NCBI RefSeq assembly: GCF_024753565.1
Contig: NZ_JANTPT010000001.1
Span: 682,001 to 746,000 of the forward strand
Reading direction: 5' to 3'
Origin: Mechercharimyces sp. CAU 1602
GTDB taxonomy: Bacteria; Bacillota; Bacilli; Thermoactinomycetales; JANTPT01
DNA: 64,000 nucleotides
The translations under genes and the position numbers were made by a program. Positions 28,960 through 37,325 of this stretch are shown here, piece after piece. Position 1 is the first letter of the stretch. Every line of letters starts with the position of its first letter. Below the pieces are notes generated by a model that had not been told where the DNA came from, did no database searches, and saw only the letters and a program-made list of their open reading frames with translations.

Positions 28960-29952
28960 ATGAAATTTGTTGATAACGAACATCACACCGACCCCAGAAT
29001 CAATTTGGCGATCGAAGAGTATCTGTTGAAACATCTCGATGTGGAGAATGAATCGTATCTGCTGTTTTATATAAATGAGCCGTGTGTGATCGCGGGTAAG
29101 AATCAAAATATGGTAGAGGAAATTCATGTAGATAAGGTGCAACAAAAAGGGATACACACAGTGCGTCGCCTATCGGGCGGGGGAGCGGTTTATCAAGATT
29201 TAGGTAACCTTAATTTTAGTTTCATTACGAAAGATGACGGTGATAGTTTCCTTAACTTCCGTCGTTTCACACAACCAGTAATCGAAGCTTTGCACCAGAT
29301 GGGAGTAGAGGCTGAGTTGACGGGGCGGAATGACATTCAAGTAGGGGAAAAGAAGATCTCTGGGAATGCACAGTTTACGACAAAAGGACGTATGTTTAGC
29401 CATGGAACCTTAATGTTTGATGTTAATTTGGATGATGTGGCGGATGCACTACATGTAAAAGCTGAAAAGTTTACATCTAAAAGCACGAAGTCAGTACGCT
29501 CCCGTGTTACGAATATACGCCCGTTATTAAATCAGGATATGACGATCGAGGAGTTTAAGCAAACTCTTCTTGATTACATCTTTAGAGGGGAAAAAGAAGT
29601 ATCTCGCTATACGCTGACGGAAGCAGATTGGAAAGTGATTAATCAAATTTCGAAAGAACGTTATCAGAATTGGGAATGGAACTTTGGTAAGTCTCCCAAA
29701 TTTAATGTACATCATGCTAAACGCTTTCCCATCGGGACGATTGACGTGCGTCTCGATGTAGAAAAGAACATGATTAAAGAATGTAAAATTTTTGGTGACT
29801 TCTTTGGGATGGGGGATGTAACCGATGTGGAAAGTGTATTAAGAGGGGTACGATATGATAAAGATGCAATTACTGAAGCAGTTCATGATCTGGATATTCA
29901 GCATTACTTCGGAAAGATAACAAAGGAAGAGTTCGTTCAGCTGGTCTACTAG
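28960..29952 (+). CDS. lplA: Lipoate-protein ligase A (LplJ type)
   Basis: Attaches scavenged lipoate to E2 and GcvH proteins using ATP. The 330 residues contain RRLSGGGAVYQDLGNLNFSF (lipoyl-AMP binding), GRNDIQVGEKKISGNAQ and a C-terminal accessory domain beginning near LTEADWKV. Length and motifs fit B. subtilis LplJ. GAGGGAT precedes ATG 28960. It is a single gene between the apt terminator and a long inverted repeat. Its product should serve the glycine cleavage system encoded at 54.5-58.5 kb, although GcvH itself is not in the window. Confidence 0.93.
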   Translation: MKFVDNEHHTDPRINLAIEEYLLKHLDVENESYLLFYINEPCVIAGKNQNMVEEIHVDKVQQKGIHTVRRLSGGGAVYQDLGNLNFSFITKDDGDSFLNFRRFTQPVIEALHQMGVEAELTGRNDIQVGEKKISGNAQFTTKGRMFSHGTLMFDVNLDDVADALHVKAEKFTSKSTKSVRSRVTNIRPLLNQDMTIEEFKQTLLDYIFRGEKEVSRYTLTEADWKVINQISKERYQNWEWNFGKSPKFNVHHAKRFPIGTIDVRLDVEKNMIKECKIFGDFFGMGDVTDVESVLRGVRYDKDAITEAVHDLDIQHYFGKITKEEFVQLVY

Positions 29953-29953
29953 T

Positions 29954-30002
29954 AGTGTATAAGGGTGATCCATATATGAAAAATGGATCACCCTTATACA
30001 CT
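29954..30002. repeat. Perfect 20-base inverted repeat after lplA
   Basis: Arms at 29954-29973 and 29983-30002 (AGTGTATAAGGGTGATCCAT and its complement) pair without mismatch around nine bases. There is no immediate T tract, so it is either an unusual terminator or transcript stabiliser; it lies in the 145-base gap before the homogentisate dioxygenase gene. Confidence 0.8.
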
Positions 30003-30097
30003 TAGAAGAAAGTTTATCATTAGATTCTTTTTTTTTACTCATATCTGATAAAATGAGAAGAGGGTATATTCTTATTTTAGGGAAGGGTTGATGCATC

Positions 30098-31258
30098 ATG
30101 CCACATTACTACCACTTAGGAAATATTCCACGTAAGCGGCATACTCAATTCCGTAAAGAAGATGGGACGCTTTACTGGGAACAAGTGATGGGAACGAAAG
30201 GCTTTTCAGGCATTCAGTCTATCTTATATCATCTACACCCACCTACTCAAATTCGGGCGGCACGTAAAGTACGAGATTGGTTTCCATCCCCAGAGGAAGA
30301 AGGGGCGAACCGCCACCGATTGTTACGTACAGATCGATACCCAGAGGGCGGGGATGCGATTGATGGACGAAGGCACCTGCTTTTTAATACAGATGTAGCG
30401 ATTGCTACGGTTGCACCGACTGAGCCGATGACGTATTTTTTCCGCAATAGCGATGGTGACGAAGTTTTATTTGTACATGAGGGAGAAGGGATATTACAGA
30501 CGCTGTTTGGACAGATTCCTTTTCAGGCTAAGGATTATCTTGTTCTACCTGTAGGCACCACTTATCGGCTAGAAATTACAAGTGCAAGCTCTCGCTTTTT
30601 GGTGATTGAATCGTCTGGGGAGATTACAACACCAAAACGGTATCGCAATGAACATGGACAATTAATGGAGCATAGTCCATTTTGTGAACGCGATTTCCGT
30701 ATGCCGCAGCAATTGGAAACCATAGATGAAGTAGGTGAATTTGAAGTACGAGTAAAAGCGCGTAACCAATTACACGCTTATACGTACGACACACATCCGT
30801 TTGATGTAGTCGGGTGGGATGGTTATCTATATCCATGGGCGTTTAACGCTGATGATTTTGAGCCGATCACAGGCTCGATTCACCAACCTCCACCGGTTCA
30901 CCAAACATTTGCGGGGCCTAATTTTGTGATTTGTACCTTTGCTCCGCGCCAATTTGATTATCACCCGGAGGCAATTCCAGCTCCATATGCACACAGCAAT
31001 GTAAATAGCGACGAAGTGCTCTACTATGTGGAAGGCAACTTCATGAGTAGAAAGGGTGTCGATATAGGGGCGCTTACTCTTCATCCCAGCGGTATTCCAC
31101 ATGGACCTCATCCGGGTACAGTAGAAAAGAGTATTGGGAAGGAACGGACGGAAGAGTTAGCAGTGATGATAGATACTTTTAAGCCACTACAAGTAACACG
31201 TGAAGCACTACAAGTGGAAGACGAATCGTACTTAACCAGCTGGCTACCACGGCGATAG
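30098..31258 (+). CDS. hmgA: Homogentisate 1,2-dioxygenase
   Basis: Fe(II) enzyme opening the ring of homogentisate to maleylacetoacetate in tyrosine and phenylalanine breakdown. The 386-residue cupin protein has the bacterial Gram-positive HGD pattern: DGDEVLFVHEGEG in the first cupin, HPFDVVGWDGYLYPWAFN, then metal-ligand regions HSNVNSDEVLYYVEGNF and HPSGIPHGPHPG. GGGAAGGG lies before ATG 30098. A flavin reductase-like gene follows 23 bases later. Other pathway genes (4-hydroxyphenylpyruvate dioxygenase, fumarylacetoacetase) are not in the window. Confidence 0.92.
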   Translation: MPHYYHLGNIPRKRHTQFRKEDGTLYWEQVMGTKGFSGIQSILYHLHPPTQIRAARKVRDWFPSPEEEGANRHRLLRTDRYPEGGDAIDGRRHLLFNTDVAIATVAPTEPMTYFFRNSDGDEVLFVHEGEGILQTLFGQIPFQAKDYLVLPVGTTYRLEITSASSRFLVIESSGEITTPKRYRNEHGQLMEHSPFCERDFRMPQQLETIDEVGEFEVRVKARNQLHAYTYDTHPFDVVGWDGYLYPWAFNADDFEPITGSIHQPPPVHQTFAGPNFVICTFAPRQFDYHPEAIPAPYAHSNVNSDEVLYYVEGNFMSRKGVDIGALTLHPSGIPHGPHPGTVEKSIGKERTEELAVMIDTFKPLQVTREALQVEDESYLTSWLPRR

Positions 31259-31281
31259 GAAAAAAGGAAAGGAGAAGATGT

Positions 31282-31926
31282 ATGCAAATTGATCCAGCTC
31301 AACAGGCAACCAAAGATAACTATAAGCTATTGATCGGGAGTATTCTCCCACGACCGATTGCATTCGTCACTTCTATGGATACGAATGGAGTGGTAAATGC
31401 TGCTCCTTTTAGTTTTTTTAACGTGGTGGGTACCGAGCCACCGATGATAAGCATTTCTTGTATTCGTAAGCCTGGAGGGAGGGAAAAAGATACCGCCCGT
31501 AATATTCGTACGACCGGGGAATTTGTTGTGCAAGTGGTAGATAAGGATAACGTGGAGGAAGTAAATGAGGCATCCACTGAATTTCCCAGTGGAGTAAGTG
31601 AAGTGGAAATGGTGGGATTAAAATTATTACCAAGTGATAAGGTAGCCCCTCCACGTGTGAAGAAAGCAAAGATTCATATGGAATGTCGACTACAACAAAT
31701 AATCCCCATTGGAGCCGGAGAAGGTGACCATCCTAATGCAGATTTAATCATCGGGGAGGTTATATTATTTCATATTAAAGATGAACTGTTATTTGAGGGG
31801 AAAATAGATACAGCACAGTTAGATCCTCTAGGAAGGTTAGCTGGGGTGGAATATGGGAGTATTGGAGAACGTTTTGCGATGCCTCGTCTTCCCTATGAAG
31901 AATGGATAAGAAAGCAGAGCAAATAA
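31282..31926 (+). CDS. Flavin reductase-like FMN-binding split-barrel protein
   Basis: A 214-residue protein of the flavin reductase domain family. Recognised by ILPRPIAFVTSMDTNGVVNA, AAPFSFFNVVGTEPPMISIS, KDTARNIRTTGEFVVQVV and the C-terminal LGRLAGVEYG. Relatives reduce FMN/FAD or act as small flavoprotein oxidoreductases in aromatic catabolism. Tight linkage to hmgA (23 bases) suggests a role in the same aromatic pathway; that is inference. AAAGGAGAAG precedes the ATG. Confidence 0.88.
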   Translation: MQIDPAQQATKDNYKLLIGSILPRPIAFVTSMDTNGVVNAAPFSFFNVVGTEPPMISISCIRKPGGREKDTARNIRTTGEFVVQVVDKDNVEEVNEASTEFPSGVSEVEMVGLKLLPSDKVAPPRVKKAKIHMECRLQQIIPIGAGEGDHPNADLIIGEVILFHIKDELLFEGKIDTAQLDPLGRLAGVEYGSIGERFAMPRLPYEEWIRKQSK

Positions 31927-32029
31927 AGGAGTGGCAGCTGCTCCCCCTTCTGCCCAACGTAGATGGCATGATATAATGAGAGGCGAGTAGCTTTTTGTGA
32001 TGCGTAGGTTGCGTAGGTAGGGGGAGTCA

Positions 32030-32680
32030 ATGGTGTTACATCTGTTACGTGTTTTATTTAGGTACATTCAACAGCTCTTGAGCTGGAGTAGATCAAACCT
32101 GAAGAAGTTGTGGGGCGATGTTGGAAAGCGGAAGCGATCATCGCACGAATTTGATTCATCCCCGTACGTCGCTGAGCTGCAATATAAAGATCGGGATTTA
32201 GATTTCCGTATGCCGCTAACTAAAGCGGAAGCAGTTGTTTATAATGAGGCGAAACAAGCGTATGAGAATATAAAAAATAGTGTAACTGACTCGCGTACGC
32301 ATGATCATTGGTTAGCACGTAAATATCTAAGTCTCCATGATTACTTTAGTCGTGAAATTGAACGCCATGCACAAAAAAGAAAAAGCGATACGATCGCTGC
32401 TGAAAAAACCATCTATTTCTGTGAAGCACAAATTGAGTACGCGCCTGTCGCTGTACGTGCTTTCGCAGACGATCCGATGACAGAGGCGTTACCTGCACAC
32501 TTGGGGTATGAGACCCTCTACACGATTCGTGCGGAACAAGGGGAGTATGGGGAAGCAAAACATATCGCTTTAACTGCATGGAAGCAGGGGTGGGAGGGAG
32601 ACTGGCAAGCGAAGGCTGAGCGTATGGATCAAAGTATGAGTATGCGGCAGGCTTATACGAACCAAGGAAAGAAGGGATGA
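32030..32680 (+). CDS. Protein of unknown function with helical C-terminus
   Basis: A 216-residue protein I do not recognise. A basic, amphipathic N-terminus (LRVLFRYIQQLLSWSRSNLKKLW) precedes a helical charged body. The C-terminal part, LGYETLYTIRAEQGEYGEAK, resembles a degenerate TPR unit, and a Cys in FCEAQIEYAP is followed by a pattern like that seen in proteins scoring stored metabolites. No signal peptide. TAGGGGGAG precedes ATG 32030. It lies between the flavin reductase and a secreted protein, with short gaps but no clear operon. Confidence 0.65.
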   Translation: MVLHLLRVLFRYIQQLLSWSRSNLKKLWGDVGKRKRSSHEFDSSPYVAELQYKDRDLDFRMPLTKAEAVVYNEAKQAYENIKNSVTDSRTHDHWLARKYLSLHDYFSREIERHAQKRKSDTIAAEKTIYFCEAQIEYAPVAVRAFADDPMTEALPAHLGYETLYTIRAEQGEYGEAKHIALTAWKQGWEGDWQAKAERMDQSMSMRQAYTNQGKKG

Positions 32681-32742
32681 ATATCACCCTATCGTTATAA
32701 TTAGGTGAAACTGGAGTCATCCTAGGAGTAAAAGGAAGAAGG

Positions 32743-33102
32743 ATGGCGATGATGGTAATAAACAAACGAACGCTCCAGAAGATCGTAGTGGTCTCTCTCT
32801 TACTGCTTCTACTGACAGGGATGTTGCCTGCAGAAAGGAGTGAAGCGGATCCTTCACTTGTGACTCATCCCTCTATCGTAGTAGAAGGGAAAATGCATTA
32901 TATTGCGATAGAAGGAGGATGTTGGGTGTTAGAGACCTCATTTGGTAAGAAATATCAGTTGCATGGTGCACAGGTGAAACAATTGCATGTACCTGATTTA
33001 AAAGTGATGGTGAGAATCATACCCACACCAGATCGTTATACAGCTTGTCAGATGGGGGAATCTGCTCAACTTGTTCAGATTTTGCGCATGACAAAAATGT
33101 AA
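32743..33102 (+). CDS. Small secreted or lipid-anchored protein, unknown function
   Basis: A 119-residue precursor with a basic start and hydrophobic core (KIVVVSLLLLLLTGMLP) ending at a plausible cleavage site ERSEA-DP. The mature part of about 80 residues is beta-rich and has two cysteines, in GGCWVLETSFGKKYQLHG and YTACQMG, that may form a disulfide. AAGGAAG precedes ATG 32743. The stop codon lies inside the cre site that precedes the methionine gamma-lyase gene. Family not recognised. Confidence 0.65.
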   Translation: MAMMVINKRTLQKIVVVSLLLLLLTGMLPAERSEADPSLVTHPSIVVEGKMHYIAIEGGCWVLETSFGKKYQLHGAQVKQLHVPDLKVMVRIIPTPDRYTACQMGESAQLVQILRMTKM

Positions 33103-33111
33103 GCGCTTTCA
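33098..33111 (+). promoter_or_regulatory. Perfect CcpA-binding cre site
   Basis: TGTAAGCGCTTTCA fits the consensus TGWAANCGNTNWCA at every position and is 42 bases before the ATG of the methionine gamma-lyase-like gene. CcpA binding and direction of control (probably catabolite repression) are inferred. Confidence 0.7.
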
Positions 33112-33152
33112 GATAAGATAAAGATGAACCGATGAGAGTGAGGAGAATAAGG

Positions 33153-34352
33153 ATGAAACGAAATTGGCATATGGACACTGATCTGGTACACGGGTCGATT
33201 CAACCCTGTTCACAAACGGGGGCGATTGTGCCTCCGATCTATCAAACCTCTACTTTTGTTTTTTCTGATGCGGAGCAAGGGGAACAGCGCTTTGCTGGTA
33301 CAGAAGAAGGCTATATTTACACGCGTCTGGGTAACCCTACTCTGGCGATGTTGGAAGATCATATTGCTCAGATGGAAGATGCGGAGGCGGGTGTTGCTTT
33401 TTCTTCAGGCATGGGGGCAATTTCAAGCGTTTTGATCAGTCTGTTGGCTAGTGGTGATCACATGCTGTGCTCGGATGGCGTTTATGGGTGCACATACGGT
33501 CTCCAATCCATGTTACAAGAAAAATTTAAGGTAGCGACCAATTATGTAGATATGAGTGATCTTAAACAAGTAGAACAGGCGATCAAACCTGAAACCAAGG
33601 TGATTTTTGTAGAGACTCCGATTAATCCTACAATGAAAATTGCTGATATTGCAGCGATTAGTCGTATGGCTCATCAGCATGGAGCTGTGCTGGTCGTCGA
33701 TAATACCTTTTGCACGGGGTATCTGCAAAAACCGATTGCACTAGGGGCTGATATTGTAGTTCATAGCGCCACTAAATATATTGGAGGTCACGGAGATGTG
33801 ATTGCCGGTATTGCAGTGGGTAAACAAGATATGATGGAAAATATACGTCAGACTACTTTAAAAGATATTGGGGGAGTTCTCTCTCCGTTTGATGCGTGGT
33901 TATTATTACGAGGGGTGCGTACCCTGGCAGTGCGAATGGATCGGCATGTACAGAATGCACAGCGGATTGCGAGCTACTTTCAACATCATACTGCTGTTCA
34001 AACTGTGCTGTATCCAGGTTTATCTGATCATCCACAACATGAGCTAGCAAAAAGGCAGATGAAAGCAGCTGGAGGAGTGATTAGTTTTCGCGTATGTGGA
34101 GGGAAAGAAGAAGCGAGACACGTATTGGATTCTGTTAAACTATGTAAATTAACAGTAAGCTTAGGGGAAGTTTCTTCTTTAATACAGCACCCAGCAACAA
34201 TGACACATGCGGTAATTCCGGCAGAAAGACGACAACAGATGGGAATTACGGATAACCTGATTCGCATCGCAGTGGGGATTGAACATGTAGACGATATTAT
34301 TTTTGACTTAGAACAGGCGCTTCATCCATTACAGCAACTGGCAAATAGGTAA
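33153..34352 (+). CDS. Methionine gamma-lyase (Cys/Met metabolism PLP enzyme)
   Basis: PLP enzyme of the cystathionine gamma-synthase family, 399 residues. PLP lysine is Lys208 in HSATKYIGGHGD; VFVETPINPTM and VVDNTFCTGYLQKP line the cofactor site. YGCTYG with Cys113 matches the active-site Cys characteristic of methionine gamma-lyases, where synthases have other residues, and length equals Pseudomonas MGL. It would cleave methionine to methanethiol, ammonia and 2-oxobutyrate. ATG 33153 follows AGGAG at seven bases; an upstream ATG at 33132 is less likely. A perfect cre site lies upstream and a terminator downstream. Cystathionine lyase/synthase activity is the alternative. Confidence 0.85.
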   Translation: MKRNWHMDTDLVHGSIQPCSQTGAIVPPIYQTSTFVFSDAEQGEQRFAGTEEGYIYTRLGNPTLAMLEDHIAQMEDAEAGVAFSSGMGAISSVLISLLASGDHMLCSDGVYGCTYGLQSMLQEKFKVATNYVDMSDLKQVEQAIKPETKVIFVETPINPTMKIADIAAISRMAHQHGAVLVVDNTFCTGYLQKPIALGADIVVHSATKYIGGHGDVIAGIAVGKQDMMENIRQTTLKDIGGVLSPFDAWLLLRGVRTLAVRMDRHVQNAQRIASYFQHHTAVQTVLYPGLSDHPQHELAKRQMKAAGGVISFRVCGGKEEARHVLDSVKLCKLTVSLGEVSSLIQHPATMTHAVIPAERRQQMGITDNLIRIAVGIEHVDDIIFDLEQALHPLQQLANR

Positions 34353-34354
34353 AG

Positions 34355-34387
34355 AAAGGTGCGAGCTTATATTTAGCTCGCACTTTT
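34355..34387. terminator. Bidirectional terminator between the lyase and YjzC-like genes
   Basis: AAAGGTGCGAGCT pairs with AGCTCGCACTTTT (one wobble) around TATATTT. It stands between two convergent genes. Confidence 0.75.
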
Positions 34388-34393
34388 GATTAT

Positions 34394-34570
34394 CTAACAA
34401 CAACCTCTATCATCGTAGTTGATGATCCACTCCGTTTCTTCTCCCGTCCGTGAACAGCGGGCAAAGGTTTCCCCTTGTTGATAGGAACGTCTCTCTCCTT
34501 GATGCGAGCGGTATTCTCCCGGTTTGGAGACAGCTTCTCCACTACGGAATGTACGGTGTTTCTCTGCCAT
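34394..34570 (-). CDS. YjzC-like small protein
   Basis: A 58-residue minus-strand gene with an excellent ribosome binding site (GGAGGTGATC) seven bases before the ATG at 34570. The product, AEKHRTFRSGEAVSKPGEYR followed by QQGETFARCSRTGEETEWI, resembles the B. subtilis YjzC family (FRSGEKAPxxGxY near the start, GDxFPxC later). Role unknown; YjzC-type genes are widespread in spore formers. It converges on the methionine gamma-lyase gene. Confidence 0.65.
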   Translation of the reverse strand: MAEKHRTFRSGEAVSKPGEYRSHQGERRSYQQGETFARCSRTGEETEWIINYDDRGCC

Positions 34571-34820
34571 AAGATCACCTCCCTGTATCTTAGTATGGTC
34601 GTTTTTACGTGAGGGATCGCTGGAGAATAAGCTCAATTTCATTAGTGATACATCGGTTGCGAACACTTTAGTAACTTTAATAAACATTGATTTATAAAGA
34701 TGTTGATATACAATGAGGAGTAGATACACGGAATCGAACGCCAAAACGATATCATGATATATTTGGAATATTTATTTTTATTGGGTGAGAAAGCTTAATT
34801 ACTAGATGGATGGTGAGTCT

Positions 34821-35597
34821 ATGCGTGTTTCATTAGTGCAAATGGAAGTAGCTTGGGGTAATCCAGATAAAAATAAGAAGATAGTGGAAGAAAGAGTAAG
34901 GGAGGCCGTGGCAGAGGGCGCTGAAGTGATTCTTTTACCAGAATTATGGAATACAGGATATGATTTAACCCATCTTGAGGAACTGGCTGATGAGGGGGAA
35001 GTAAAATCCTGGCTAGCATCACTAGCAAGGCAGCAACGAATCACTCTGGTGGCAGGATCGATCGCTGAAAAACAGAGAGGCCAGATTTACAATACCAGTT
35101 ATACATTTAACTCCCTGGGGAGCTTGATTAACACCTACCGTAAAGTCCATCTGTTTCGATTAATGGAAGAAGAGCAGTATTTGGAGGCTGGAAATACCCG
35201 TACGCTCTTTCAGCTAGGTGAGTTAAAAGCGGGAACGGCTATCTGTTACGATATTCGCTTCCCTGAATTTATCCGCTCTTATGCACTTGATGGAGCAGAG
35301 CTTCTATTTGTCCCTGCAGAATGGCCTCATCCACGACTTCAACATTGGCGCGTATTGAATCAGGCGCGCGCGATTGAAAATCAGATGTTTGTGATTGCAG
35401 CCAATCGAGTGGGAGCAGGTGGCGGAACACGCTTCTGTGGACATTCGATGGTAATCGATCCGTGGGGCAATATTATTGCAGAAGCAGGAGAAGGAGAAGA
35501 AGTGCTAACTGTGGATATTGACATTAGTGAAGTAGCGCGCGTGCGTGAGATGATCCCTGTGTATGAAGATCGGATGGTTATTTATTATCGCTTGTAA
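34821..35597 (+). CDS. Carbon-nitrogen hydrolase, probable omega-amidase (MtnU-like)
   Basis: Nitrilase-superfamily amidase, 258 residues. The catalytic triad is visible: Glu41 in LLPELWNTGY, Lys108 in YRKVHLF and Cys142 in AICYDIRFPE. The overall pattern fits 2-oxoglutaramate omega-amidase such as B. subtilis MtnU, which follows the glutamine transaminase step of methionine salvage. It lies one gene from the methionine gamma-lyase, which supports a sulfur amino-acid context. ATG 34821 has GGTGAG close upstream; ATG 34806 has none. A bidirectional terminator follows. Confidence 0.86.
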   Translation: MRVSLVQMEVAWGNPDKNKKIVEERVREAVAEGAEVILLPELWNTGYDLTHLEELADEGEVKSWLASLARQQRITLVAGSIAEKQRGQIYNTSYTFNSLGSLINTYRKVHLFRLMEEEQYLEAGNTRTLFQLGELKAGTAICYDIRFPEFIRSYALDGAELLFVPAEWPHPRLQHWRVLNQARAIENQMFVIAANRVGAGGGTRFCGHSMVIDPWGNIIAEAGEGEEVLTVDIDISEVARVREMIPVYEDRMVIYYRL

Positions 35598-35602
35598 GAA
35601 AG

Positions 35603-35648
35603 AAAAAGACTGGCTCTAACCTGTACCAGATTGGAGCCAGTCTTTTTT
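35603..35648. terminator. Bidirectional terminator between the amidase and choline symporter genes
   Basis: AAAAAGACTGGCTC pairs with GAGCCAGTCTTTTT, with flanking A and T tracts, between two convergent stop codons. Confidence 0.85.
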
Positions 35649-35654
35649 ATACTC

Positions 35655-37316
35655 TTAATGAACCTTTTTCAAATTGCGTAGGGGTTGCGGTGGATCGATT
35701 TTTGCCGTCAATTTCGAAACGACATAAATGGTGATTAGAGAGGAAACCATTGCCAACGTGCGGAATGGGAAGAGAACGACTCCATCTTCAATCATTGGGT
35801 AATCGATTAAGATCGGTATGTTTAATACCGGTTCTCCGCCACCAAAACGTAAGATAAAGCCAACGATCAGGCCTGCAATCGACCCGTAGCGATTGGCTCC
35901 TTTAAAGAAGAGAGCCATGGTCAATTGCGGGAACAGCATCACATAAACAAAGTCACTACATAAATACCAGAGCTCATATACACTCTTAGCATTGATGGCG
36001 ATTAAGGTAGCCGTTACACCAATAATCACGATCGTACGTTTAATCACTTTTTGAATTTGGGCTTGTGTAGCTTTGGGACGAACGAGTGGGCGGTATACGT
36101 TCCATGAAGCCATCGATGAAGCGGATAGCATGGAAGAGTCAACAGAAGACATAACAGCTGCTGCTAACGCACCCAGGGCGATCGCACCTACTAATTCCGG
36201 AGTCATAAATTTCATGACGTATGCTAACACCAGCGAAGCACTCTCTGGCCCCTCTGTGCCCAACGCGCTCCAGTCAGCATTAAAACCGATAACGCCGATC
36301 ATAGCGGCAGGGATGGCAGCGATGATGGCAAATACACCTGCCCAGATGGAGAGCCACATAGCGGTGCTTTCGTTTTTAGCAGAGAGTACCCGTTGGAAAT
36401 ATACTTGCCAGGGGATACCACCAAAGATCAAGAGCAGCGCATAATCCCACCAGTTCCAGAAATAATTACCCCACGCCGGATCTTTCCATCCATCTAGAGG
36501 AGGAAATAAACTGGCATAGTTGGTACCCATTTTCTCCATTTCGGATGCATAATGACTCCAGGTCGCACCCCAGCCACCATCCACATTGGAAAGAGCAAAT
36601 GGAATAACGAGCACCAAGCCTATAACGATCAACAATAATTGAACAACATCGGTATATGCAACGGACCAGAGTCCCCCAACCACCGTATATGCGATCGCAA
36701 TCGCGGCGGAAAGAATAATTGACGTAGTTACATCAAGTCCCAAAATGGTACCAAATGCAGTTCCAAGTGCGGTCAGAATAGCAGCACTCCAGAAAATCTC
36801 TCCAGCGAGAGCGGGGATAAAGAGCACACCAGTTACTCTCTTACCAAAGCGGGCCTCCAAAGGATCGAGCATGGTGGTAAATTCGTAGCGGCGCATCTTA
36901 CGCGCGTAGAAGATCCCACCTATAATGAGGCTGAGGGCATATCCCCACGGGGCCTGCACCCAAACGATACCAGAAGAATATGCATATTCAGCTGTACCCG
37001 TGATGTAGCCTCCGCCTACCCAGGTAGCAGCCATAGTAAACATAGCGACCCACAAGGGCATATTGCGACCGGCAAGCATCATATCTTTTAGATCGTCGGA
37101 TTGTTCCCCGCCAGTAACTGCTCCGATATAGTATATGACAAGGTAAAAGATAAACATAAAGATGAGACCGCCCCAATGAACATCGGTATCAAAAATTAAG
37201 GCGTACCCCACTACAAAGGTAAAAATTGCAAGAATTACGGCAAGACCAATCTTTCCTCCTGTCCAAAAGGAAGGAGAATCCTGTCCAGTTGACGGCTTAT
37301 TACTTCCGTTACTCAT
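35655..37316 (-). CDS. Sodium/solute symporter, CHT1-like, probable choline importer
   Basis: A 553-residue SSS-family symporter with about 13 helices. Motifs resemble the eukaryotic high-affinity choline transporter (SLC5A7) more than proline or pantothenate carriers: TMAATWVGGGYITGTAE near residue 95, TTMLDPLEARFGKRVTG, and GGLWSVAYTDVVQLLLIVIG. It lies nine bases after gbsR on the minus strand and back-to-back with gbsAB, which oxidise choline to glycine betaine, so choline uptake is the natural role. In B. subtilis choline enters through the ABC systems OpuB/OpuC, so this is a different solution. Substrate is inferred. Confidence 0.85.
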   Translation of the reverse strand: MSNGSNKPSTGQDSPSFWTGGKIGLAVILAIFTFVVGYALIFDTDVHWGGLIFMFIFYLVIYYIGAVTGGEQSDDLKDMMLAGRNMPLWVAMFTMAATWVGGGYITGTAEYAYSSGIVWVQAPWGYALSLIIGGIFYARKMRRYEFTTMLDPLEARFGKRVTGVLFIPALAGEIFWSAAILTALGTAFGTILGLDVTTSIILSAAIAIAYTVVGGLWSVAYTDVVQLLLIVIGLVLVIPFALSNVDGGWGATWSHYASEMEKMGTNYASLFPPLDGWKDPAWGNYFWNWWDYALLLIFGGIPWQVYFQRVLSAKNESTAMWLSIWAGVFAIIAAIPAAMIGVIGFNADWSALGTEGPESASLVLAYVMKFMTPELVGAIALGALAAAVMSSVDSSMLSASSMASWNVYRPLVRPKATQAQIQKVIKRTIVIIGVTATLIAINAKSVYELWYLCSDFVYVMLFPQLTMALFFKGANRYGSIAGLIVGFILRFGGGEPVLNIPILIDYPMIEDGVVLFPFRTLAMVSSLITIYVVSKLTAKIDPPQPLRNLKKVH

Positions 37317-37325
37317 GTTTCCACA

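Noticed and set aside
32700-33152. SAM riboswitch (S-box) in front of the methionine lyase gene
   Set aside because: The gap before the lyase is only 50 bases and contains a cre site; no S-box core motif or terminator is visible.
34390-34578. A 62-codon minus-strand frame
   Set aside because: It is the shifted frame of the YjzC-like gene, which has a near-perfect ribosome binding site and family resemblance.
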